From: Echria macrotheca
Lineage: Eukaryota; Ascomycota; Sordariomycetes; Sordariales; Schizotheciaceae
DNA length: 64,000 bases
Assembly (NCBI GenBank): GCA_030411725.1
Contig: MU839838.1
Span: 1,351,796-1,415,795 of the forward strand
Reading direction: 5' to 3'
In this document: positions 55,109-64,000 of the stretch, piece by piece
Layout: each line of letters starts with the position of its first letter
How positions within the stretch are numbered: the first letter of the stretch is position 1
The notes under the pieces: generated by a model
What the model was told of the DNA's origin: nothing
Databases searched by the model: none
The model's input: only the letters and a program-made list of their open reading frames with translations
Program-made: the position numbers and the translations under genes

Positions 55109-56295
55109 CTAAACTAAATCGTCCAAATCATACGGGTCGGCTCTCCGAGCAACCGAGAACGGCTTGAATAACTTCCGATTGTTTTCGTCCTGCCCAATAA
55201 AAGGGCTCCGCCCACTCGACCGCCCAACAACATCCGGCTCATTGTCCGGCTCCTCCGACTGACAGCCGTTGCAGATGCCTTTCGGCGTCGTCACGTCTCG
55301 TTTGTCGCACGCTTTGCACGTGCAGCAAGAGCGGCCGCGATGCAACATGGCTCTTTGCAGTGCCCGACGTGTCGTGAGGCTAAAGGCTTCGACAGCAGGA
55401 TTCGACACTATAGCCCCCCTGTTCCGAATGTCCACAGACGCTTGGGCGACACGTCCGATGAGCTCGGCGTTGCACATCTCGATGTACAGCTTGACCATGT
55501 GCGTGAGGGGGCGGAATTGAATATAGATCCAGTAATCGGGGAGCCACGTCGTGCCGATGACGGCGATCTGTCCGTGGCAGCAGTGTTAGCTGGAATTGCC
55601 GGGACACAGATAGATAAAAGACTTACATCTAGAAGAATTGACAGCGTGATGATGGTGATGTTGAAGCGAAACAGCGGGTGGTACTTGATCAGGCCGTTGG
55701 CGATGAGGCTGGATCGGACGAGGTAGACAAAGTAGCTGTTGAGAGCCACGTCGAAGAACAGAAAGACGATCTTCTCGCCGCGGTCCCAGACGTCGTTGAT
55801 GTCCTGCCACCTCTCGCTGATCTCCATCTCGGCCGGCGTCCAGATGATGGCGACGCTGCTGGTCAAGACAAAAATGATGACGAAGACGCCGAGCTTGAGC
55901 CGGCGGGTCCGTATCGGATCGAAGAGCAGCAGCGAGATGCGGTTCACCAGGATCTGGGCGAGGCAGTGCATCTCGGTGGTCCAGACGATGACCACCGAGA
56001 AAAAGAGCCAGAAGCTGGGCTGCATCGAGCAGGTGCCGTGGCCGACGCACCAGCCGATGATGGAGTGCAGGACCGTCGCGACCCAGTCGATCCAGACCAT
56101 GATCAAGTAGGCCGTGAACTTCTTGATGCGGTGCCATCTCGTGGCCGTCTGGCTCATGGCCTTGGCGAACGTGAAGCTTGCGCAGGCGAGGAAGAAGCCC
56201 AGGACGATGTCGGCCAGGACGATTTCCTCCTGGGATGTCTTGGGACCGGAGTACCAGGGCGGGATGAGATAGCCTCCTTTCTGGACGGACGTCAT
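55109..56295 (-). CDS. Multi-pass membrane protein (about 7 TM) with Cys-rich cytosolic tail
   Basis: A 375-aa protein in two exons, 56295-55627 and 55567-55109 (minus), joined as SILLD-IAVIGTTW. Hydrophobic spans are visible at IVLADIVLGFFLACASFTFA, then AYLIMVWIDWVATVLHSIIGW, SFWLFFSVVIVWTTEMHCLA, LGVFVIIFVLTSSVAIIW, IVFLFFDVALNSYFVYLV and FNITIITLSILLDIAVIG, plus a weaker one near FRPLTHMVKLYIEM. This topology resembles the many 7-TM integral membrane proteins of Pezizomycotina, but I do not assign a family. The tail carries SCCTCKACDKRDV and GICNGCQSEE, two CxxC pairs that could bind zinc. The start at 56295 (MTSVQKGGYLIPPWYSG) follows a TCC codon and is the first ATG of the frame. Confidence 0.8.
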
Positions 56296-57297
56296 GGACG
56301 CCACTTGTGCGGTGCTTCAGTGTGTTTTTGGTGCAGCGTGCAGATTGGAGAGAATGCTAGCGCTAGCAGAAGGGATGATTGCGAATCATGGTCGATGTCG
56401 CCGCCAGTGCAGGGCATGGGAGGCTCGAAGGACCTTTGGCTTGTGTTCCACGCGGCGAGGCCTGCTTGCTAACAGATTTCTAAGCCGTCGCATGACGATG
56501 GCTGCAAACCAGTCGCCCAGATGAAGATTCCAGAGCGACGGTACGGTCGCGATTAGCCAAGATTAGTCTTGTGTTGGCAACAACAAACTGAGACGATAAA
56601 AAGACCAAAGGTTGCGGGGGTGGCAGCGAAGACAGGCCCCACCGTGGAAAATGGTCCGACTAGGAGGCAAGCGCGGCAAGGGAGCGAGGTGCAGTGGCGT
56701 AATACCAGGCCCCCTTCAGGCCTTCTCCAGCGCTGGCTCGACAGTTCTGCGGCAAGAGTGGACACGACAGACATCGGAATCCGGGGAAGCTTCGGGGGTG
56801 GAGCAGGGACCATCGCGGTTCCTGGGCAAAAAGCTTGACTCAACTGCACTGGCTCCACTCCCGCTTGTATGACCACTGCCAGATTTCTCGTCATTTTCGA
56901 CTGAATGTCCGAGCACTCGACTCGGCCTTGCCGGCCAAGACTGCTGCTGGCTACTCTACGGGGTAATTCGTTCCGACCACACCAACATCTTTTCACAGGG
57001 AGCAAGCCGTTTCAAGCACAATCGAATGAATTCCTCAGCTCAGCTAGCCAGCACACTTTCGTCCACAACTCTCTCCAACAAAGGCTCCTGCCTCTTCCCC
57101 GTCACCTATGCATGCACCAAACATAAATCCAAAAAATGTCGTCCCCTTGGTCGAAAAAGAAGTAGATGGTCAGTCAAATCCAAAGAGGAGCAAAAAATCT
57201 GACAAAAAACTGTCCAAAAGAGTGTCCGAAAGCCTTGAAGTTCCTCCCCGGCTCTTCCTCCTATGCTGCTTCGTCCCTCGCTCGCATCTACTAATGC
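56296..57297. other. Intergenic region without recognised gene
   Basis: About 1 kb between the start of the membrane-protein gene and the 3' end of the laccase gene. No supported gene was seen. Confidence 0.55.
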
Positions 57298-59330
57298 TTA
57301 GAACTTGAGACCAGAGTCGATCTTGGGGAACGGGTCCTGGGACGGGAAGTATGACCGCCAAGCGTTGCAGTTGTTGTTGAACACCGTGGCATCAGCCGAG
57401 CTGATCTGGTTCTTGAAGTCGGTGCGGCGCTCAAGGAAGTCAACGGAGAGACCGCCAGACACGTGCCAGGCAATGTGGCAGTGCATCAGCCAGGCGCCGG
57501 GGTTGTTGGTCTTGAAGGCGATCAAGATCCAGCCGCGGGCCGGGAGCATGGTCACATCACGGCGTGTCGGGTTGTTTCCGTTGAGACGGCTGAGGTCGGT
57601 CGTCTGGTTGAAGACGAAGGGCGTCTGTGAGGCCGGAGTGACGTCCGGCGAACGGCCCAGGACAACAAAGTCGTGGCCGTGGAGATGGAACGGGTGGGGA
57701 AGAGCGACGATGCCGGTCGGGTCGTCGTTCTCAACCAGCCAGTACGTCCACTGATCAACAGCATCGACAATGACAAGATTCTCACTCGTCGGGTACGATT
57801 GGTTGTTGGTCATGACGTACTCGGCCACCGGCTTGTTCCAGTCGACGTTGATGGCCGAACCGTTGACCTGCCACACGAAGAGCGGGGTGCCGCCAAACTG
57901 GAGGTGCACGGGGAGCGTGTTGGACGGCCGCTTGACGAAGTTGACGGTGGGCACAGTACGGGTGACCACAGGGGTCAGGTTGATGATATCCAGGCACTGC
58001 GAGTCGGTCGGGGGCGTTCCCGGGTTGGTCGGCAGGCCGCCGGGGGCACCGGCGTAGTGGAAGATGGCAGCCGGAGCAGGGTTGTTCGAGCTGCCGCAAA
58101 AGCCTTCGCCACCGAAGGTGACGTTGAACCAGTAATTTCCGGGAGTCTGCGAGGCGTCGATGGTGACATCGTAGCGCTGGCCAACACCGAGGAAGACGCT
58201 GCTGACCGTCTGGGCGTTGACGGGGACGAAGTCCGAGGCAATGATGGTCATTTGGTGGCCGACGAGCGAGAGCTGGAAGTGGTTCTCGGCCGACGTGTTG
58301 ATCAGACGGAGCCGGTGACGCTTGCCTGGGGTCAGGGTAACGTTGGCATACTGGCCCTGCCCCGTGGTGGGGTGCTTGCCGGTGCCGTTGAGGAAAACGT
58401 TGTCGCTCGGCGGCGGGCCGGCATTCTGGGTGATGATGATGAGCTCATCTGCCGACTTGAGGTAGTAGTCACTGATGGGGAAGACGCCAAGGTCGATGTC
58501 ATACGGAAGCGAAGCAGGTCCGTTGATCTGAATGGTGCCGACGACGCCGTTGGAGTACTGGGCCGAGAAGTGCGAGTGGTACCAGGACGTGCCATACTGG
58601 GTGGCGCGGAACTTGTAGACCATGGATCCGCCCTTAGGGGGGATAGGGCACTGAGTGACGCCGTTAGCTCCATCGTAGAGCTGCGTCGTCTTTTGCTGGA
58701 GGCCGTGCCAGTGGATGGCGGTTCTAGAATAGTCAGCATTTTCGACAGCCCGGCATCGTTCACGGAAGAAACGCACCCGTTAGTCCGAAGGTTGTTAATG
58801 ACAGTGACCTCGATGTTGTCACCCCAGTCGGCAAAGATGGTAGGTCCTAGAACACATATTAGAATCCGCCTCGGGATGTTACACAGGAAGAAGGGTTGCA
58901 TTGTTTCTCGTCCGCATCGGGACTAGTGCCAACCATTACATACCGAGAATGCCACCTACACACATGTTAGTTTACAGTGTAACGACAAGCCGGCTTCAGC
59001 CGACCAATAAGCGATCAACTTACCATTGACAAGCATGGCCTTGGGCTTGATAGATCCGTCAGGGGCAACAAAGTTGTCCGCCTCGGTGATGTTGAGGGTA
59101 TATCTCCGGGTACTGCCAGATGGCGGAGTGCTGGTCTCATAGTCCGTGTTGATATTAAAGCCGGTGGTCCAGCAAGCCCTGTTGCTCGGGGTGTTGCAAG
59201 TAGGGGCGACGCGAGGCTCGATTTCATTTCTCATCTCGAGCTCGACATCGCGCTGCATAGGCGGAGCAGCGAGCGCGCTGGGGGCCAGGAGGCCCGACAG
59301 CAGCGCCACGGCGCCGTTGAGGAACTTCAT
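57298..59330 (-). CDS. Laccase (secreted multicopper oxidase)
   Basis: Secreted phenol oxidase (EC 1.10.3.2 by family) of 604 aa. Exons are 59330-59024, 58955-58944 (12 nt), 58846-58777 and 58723-57298 (minus). A signal peptide (MKFLNGAVALLSGLLAPSALA) is followed by a propeptide and CNTPSNRACWTTGFNINTDYE, the usual ascomycete laccase N-terminus. All four copper ligand blocks are present: HWHG (134-137), WYHSHFS (177-183), HPFHLHGHDF (473-482) and HCHIAWH (544-550). The axial position near the T1 copper is Leu (about 555). The C-terminus, DSGLKF, contains the DSGL plug at which ascomycete laccases are trimmed. Many N-glycosylation sites are visible. The 12-nt exon encodes the GGIL of GGILGPTIFADWGD and is forced by the motif. 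A TATA box lies upstream at 59471. Probable roles are lignin or phenolic turnover or pigment formation; the substrate is not shown. Confidence 0.95.
58944..58955 (-). other. 12-nt micro-exon of the laccase gene
   Basis: Between introns 59023-58956 and 58943-58847 only GTGGCATTCTCG remains as exon. It restores N-GGIL-GPTIFADWGD across the junctions; both introns are GT-AG. Confidence 0.85.
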
Positions 59331-59470
59331 GGTAGAACGAGTGTTGGGTTGAAAGAATGAATGAATGTAGCAGAATGCTTTGAAAAGAATGTAGAGAAGA
59401 CTGGGTGCTTCTCGCTGCCCTGGTGTGAGATGAGGAAATAGGATGGGATGGAAGAGAGGGACGCACCCTC

Positions 59471-59476
59471 TTTATA
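59471..59476 (-). promoter_or_regulatory. TATA box of the laccase gene
   Basis: TATAAA (minus strand) lies 141 bp upstream of the laccase start codon in the context CTATAAAGAGGG. Confidence 0.6.
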
Positions 59477-62400
59477 GAGAAACCTTCCGCGATGAACCCG
59501 ACTTGATAGACCCAGGTGTGCGTCTTGATGACGGGCTATGGCGGTTGACTTGCCGTTCGGATGCAGACACTACCGGCCTCAGTTGGAGGGTAGACCGGAG
59601 TGACAGAGTCGTAAGCACGGCTACTAGGCTACTCTGACGTGCAGAAGCCGAGAAGGTGCAAGTGTCCCTGGCCCTGAGATGCAACTTGAATCTCAGACTA
59701 GCCGCTCCGAGCTAGCAAGAGGATTAAAGGGGACAGGGTATACTGAAGCGGGATCTAAGTTAGGAACAAGTTATCCAAGAGGGGTAGGATTGAAAGCGTA
59801 CTAGTTCATAAGAGCTGACGCAATAGTTCAATACGACCCTCGTGATAAGTCTCTATGAAGTCGAGGTAGAGTTGCAGTCGTCCAAGTAAGTATCAACAAA
59901 AACCAAAAGAGACATTAACGCATAAAGCTGAGATTAGAGGGGGGTCGCAGACAGGTGCAGCGAGACACGGAAAACCGAACCGAGATCGATAGTTCTGTAA
60001 GAGGCTTCTGCAGAGAGCTGCAGGGCGGACGTACGAGGGAAAGGGGATGGGAAAAAGAACAGACGGCAGCGTGAGGCGGCAAGTCCTTTTGGAGTCTAGA
60101 AAAAGTTGAGCCGGGTGCTAAGTCACTCGATCTCAGCACACACGACGACATGGCAGGGGGGAGGACCGTGGCTTGTGGTAAGGCAGCACAGCTCAGCCGA
60201 GCGCTCCTGCAGGTGTTATTGGTCTTGCCCACGGACTCCATGACGAGAGATCGGGCCCTCTGGTCGGGTCTACACCTGACGGATGGGCGGGAGGGGGGGC
60301 TGCAAGGGGAGGGGGGGAGGGAGATGAAGTGTGTGCGTCTCTGTGCGGGCGTGAAGGGAAAGCGGCTGGAACCGGGCTCGATACCCTGAATCCCGTGACC
60401 AGGCAGGTTTCCCGACCGTCGAGTTCAGATGAGAGAGGGACTTGCAGATGCTGTGGCTTGCACACGACCGAGGATCCCGATTTCTTGGTAGGATCCAACG
60501 ATGAGCGGGTGATAAGATTGAGGCGTTTGGACCGCGCCGCAGACTCGCTGTCTGTCGATGTCCAGCTGATTGGTTGGGGTCCGCCCCAAGCAGCAGGAGA
60601 ATCGTGGTACGGCATCCTCCGGCTTCGTGTTTTCCAGGTTGTATGAGCGATGACGAGAGTACTGCCACCGAGTCCAAGTCAGATTCATCTTCTTGTTTTG
60701 GCAGCTGGAGAGACTGCTGTTCCCCGATGTTGCCGGTTGGAAGGCGTATCGTACTCTTGCCGTCCAGCGTCGCAGTGAGCGCGGCTTGCGTGATCCATAT
60801 GATCTGAGCGCGGTAGCAGCTGAGGACCCTTGGGCGGCGGGAGGAAAGGGGGTTACTTTTTCGCTAAAGGGATTGTCACGCTTTTTGGCAGCGTATCATT
60901 TTCTCCGAGGCAGCAGCTGTCATCTGTTAGCGACATGTTTCCTCTGCCCTACCGGTATGGCATCATATCCACTAGATTGCATGCTCCTCGGGTATTCTGT
61001 CGTGGGACCGCGGGCAATTGGCCAAGTCGGAATGCAGAATCAGCACCGCGGCCGACCGAGGATGACCTGAAAGGTACCTACCTGTACCTAGGTTGGTAGC
61101 TTCTGCTGCGTTTATTTCGGGCGTCGTTCTCTCTCGACGTGTCGTCACTTGTCAGCGTCGCCTGGGCCTGGAGGAATCTAGATGCCGACGTTGCAGCGGC
61201 AATAGGACCCATCACCAGCGACTATTGATGCGTTTCGCCCTGAATCTGGGCTGACGGTGGCATGAGCGAAAAGCGATAGGTCCAACATGCGATTTTGACT
61301 TTCCCAGAAGGAGGGGCGGGGTCAGACCGGGGACGCGGGCAATCCTTCGAGATGTGGCGCAGGCCAGACCGTCGAAGCCCGGAAGAGGGCGATAATAATA
61401 TTCGGGCGCAAATCATGGGTGGTGTGTGGCTACGTGTTTCCATTCACCACTCAGCGCCCTCCCACTTCGCCATGGAGATGCTGTTGTCATCCGTCACGAT
61501 ATGGCTTGCAGCGCCAAGGACGCGAGATGCAGCGTCAAGAACGGTCTCGATAACAGAATCCAGGTTTTGCGATGGCGGCGGCAGAGATTGGAACGTTCAA
61601 GCAACGCCGAGCCGGCCGTGATCTTGGCGAAAGCTTTTTCTTCGGAAGGCGGGACACTCCTGCGGCGAGGTCTACTGACCGAGGCCAAACCACCATCCGA
61701 TCTTCTGACACTTGCTGCCTCCGCCATCTGCGACGCTGGACCTGTTGTCGCGACGGATTATTTTCTTGGTGGCTGAGGCTGAGATAAGCGACCCATTATT
61801 CGACTCAGGGCACGCTCACCGTGGAAGAAACAAATGAGAGCCCAGTGAAAAGGGGTCAGGCGATGTGTTGGATGCAAACCCGATGCAAACGACGGCCGGC
61901 CCGCGTCAGGTTGGCAGGCTTGTCAGGCAATCAAGGTACCCCGCCAAACCACCGGGCCCGAGCCGTGTTCGTTCGTCGGTGCCCGCCCTCCCCTTCTAAA
62001 CATAGTAGGACAGATATATTAACTGGCCCTCTTCACGCTTGTGCGTCCAATCGGCGACAAGACCATCGGTTGAAAGTGGTTCTCGACGACGAGACGGCAC
62101 GTAGCGAGAGCGAGCACCTACCTAAGATGCCTGAACTATCGGGAAGCGGGATGGACACGTCTCCCACCAACCTGGGTCGTCTGAGGCGGGTACAATTTGG
62201 CGAATAAACTGTGCCGCGAAACGAAAAGCTTTCCGGGTTTGTCGTTGTGGGTTGGACAAGAAGAGGTCATTCGCAATCCATTCCACACCTCCACAGCATT
62301 TGTTTCTGCCCCAGCCCACAACCCCTCTCCACACCCGCAGTTCGCCGCCCACAGCGGGGCATGCTGCGGGGTGTTTGCCGATGCGCTTAGGGCTTCTGTA

Positions 62401-63907
62401 CCAAACTCTTCAGCGACCGCGCGGCGGTCAGTGCGGAACCTGCTCCGGATCAACCCTGTCCCAGTTCTCCAACTTCTCCTCCTCCCACCCGCTGGCCTTG
62501 GTTGCAACGGATTGTGGGGGGAACGCTGACCGGGTCACGATGCACCCACAAAGTGGGATACGGAATACTTCGAGTCCAAACGACATCCAGCGGAAACATA
62601 TGATTCTTTATCTTGACGTGCTCGAGTCGATACGACATGCTGCAATCGACTGCTCACCTCTTGGCGAAGCATCTCGAGGTCGTGTTATCATGGTCAGATA
62701 CCCACCCTAGCTGCCGGCAGTCAAGCTTGATTACGAGCATCTCAAGCAGGCCATACCGATCAGAAGTACCGACAGCAAACAAATCTCTGAGGCCAGGGAA
62801 TTATCGATTGCGTACTGCACGGGTATCAGCCACAGTTTCCAGGCCCAGAGAGCTGGTCTTGGAATCGAAAACGAAAAACAGCGTCTTGACCAACCGCTCC
62901 ACTAAGATCTGCTGGATTTGTTTTACCTGACCCTGTACGGCCAAGTATCACGTCCCTGCGCGCGCCTGGATACCCTTCATTTGGCGGACCCGTGGTGCAG
63001 ACGACCATGTGGCGGCCAAGCCTGCCCAACCCCTGACGGCCGCTGCTCACCAATCGCTCCTCAACGGGCCACCCGTCTGGGCAAAGCTTAGTTGTACCTG
63101 CAGACGATCGATCTGGGTGGCTTTCGACTGTTGAGATTCCATCGATTCTGCCACGCGCGTTAAGCTTTGCCTGGCGTTGCGCCTTCAATCCTGTGGCGGT
63201 TGGAGTCGTCATGGCCCCCTGGCCTGCAACCACAACCGCCGCGTCTCAACTACTGCAGTATTGTCGTGGAAACACGGCAGGTTCAATAGTATATCGGATC
63301 TATCACCTTCTCCACTCCCCAGCGGCGACAGCATCGGAAGAGTGTGCGAGGTTCCACGACATCCACGGAGCTAATCGCATGTTTTTTGACTTCCGTTCAG
63401 TCGCAACCCCTTTCCTTCCAGCTTCACATTACGCGGATGCTGACGCTCACGGCTGCGGCTCGGGCACCACGCAGGCTGAGGTTGCGCGATGCACCCCAGA
63501 CAAAGCCTCAGGGGCAATACCACACAAGGCCGTGGGTGGCGTCAACCCTGCAGGTCACCGCACGGGATGGATTGCGAGTCGCTTTCCCGTTCCAGGTTCG
63601 ATCATGATCCTGCATGTAATGAAAGCTTCGGAGAATTACCGAGCGGGATCAGTATTGACTCTATTTCCATACTCACCGCTCCTCCCCCATACTACAGCAT
63701 GAGAGGTTACCAGCCACGGCATCTTCGGAAATTAAGGATACCTACCCAGTTACGCGGCAGATCCCGTTTGTCTATCACGAAGCCGCCCTATGATGATACT
63801 CGTAGCCGCCGGCAAATGCCGGGTCATACTTCATCCCGTGCCAACCTGACATTGTTCCTTACATGTCGAAGAATGGAAAACTACATGTCAACTCCGATGC
63901 CGCCGCT

Positions 63908-63908
<1 letters not shown>
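59477..63908. other. Long region without supported gene
   Basis: 4.4 kb to the right of the laccase promoter. Several open frames of 60-170 codons exist on both strands, but they overlap, lack family motifs, and show no consistent codon bias or splice pairs. GGTACCTACCTGTACCTAGG lies at 61072-61091. I see no tRNA or transposon. Confidence 0.5.

Positions 63909-64000
<92 letters not shown>
63909..64000 (+). repeat. 92-nt G homopolymer at window end
   Basis: An uninterrupted G run reaches the last base. Such a run is most simply a sequencing artefact (for example no-signal G calls) or an assembly end, not biology. Confidence 0.95.

Noticed and set aside
57673..58926. 417-codon open frame on the plus strand
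   Set aside because: It is the mirror of the laccase coding strand, caused by the laccase codon bias.
63193..63702. 169-codon open frame in the right-hand region
   Set aside because: No motif, poor codon periodicity, overlaps other open frames, no splice or promoter support.

Overview
The window looks like nuclear DNA of a filamentous ascomycete (Pezizomycotina, probably Sordariomycetes). Genes carry many short introns (about 45-120 nt), mostly GT-AG with CTAAC-like branch sites. The repertoire is typical of saprobic or plant-associated moulds: Zn(II)2Cys6 regulators, ABC and MFS exporters, a GH45 endoglucanase, a laccase, a LaeA-like methyltransferase, a NACHT/ankyrin NLR and an NRPS-like giant. 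No rRNA, tRNA, CRISPR array or intact transposon was recognised. All gene models were spliced by hand from frame continuity, splice signals and family motifs. For every complete multi-exon model the summed exon length is a multiple of three.

Layout: a partial MDR-type ABC transporter (minus, cut by the left edge) shares a 346-bp promoter with a Zn2Cys6 regulator (plus, 4094-6555). Next come a GH45 endoglucanase (minus), a decayed CYP55-like P450 (plus, about 8.8-9.1 kb) and an NLR of about 1,528 aa with two N-terminal alpha/beta-hydrolase domains, a NACHT domain and ankyrin-like repeats (minus, 9341-14402). Then follow a small coiled-coil protein, a LaeA-like methyltransferase, a secreted beta-helix protein and an 861-aa helical-repeat protein (all minus). 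A second regulator/exporter pair lies at 25.7-29.5 kb (Zn2Cys6 minus, DHA2 MFS plus, 344-bp promoter), followed by an unknown 532-aa protein.

From about 32.7 to 37.1 kb the DNA looks like a gene graveyard: a 2EXR/F-box-like gene broken by a stop and frameshifts, a bromodomain fragment, an orphan exon-like fragment and diverged local duplications. At 38.2-46.5 kb a 2,759-aa NRPS-like protein has an open frame although its three canonical LGGDS carrier motifs read LGGDE, both condensation domains lack the catalytic His, and its adenylation domain has degenerate ATP-binding motifs. This pseudo-NRPS is the most unusual object here.

The right part holds an unknown 1,089-aa protein, a tandem pair of small paralogues sharing HYERCGMF and DNCxWC motifs, a multi-pass membrane protein with a Cys-rich tail, and a laccase with a 12-nt micro-exon. 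The last 4.6 kb has no supported gene and ends in a 92-nt G run, most likely a sequencing or assembly artefact.

The two transporter/regulator pairs look like self-contained efflux modules. The GH45 enzyme, the laccase and perhaps the beta-helix protein point to plant polymer degradation. The NRPS-like gene has no tailoring enzymes immediately beside it, so a classical biosynthetic cluster is not supported.
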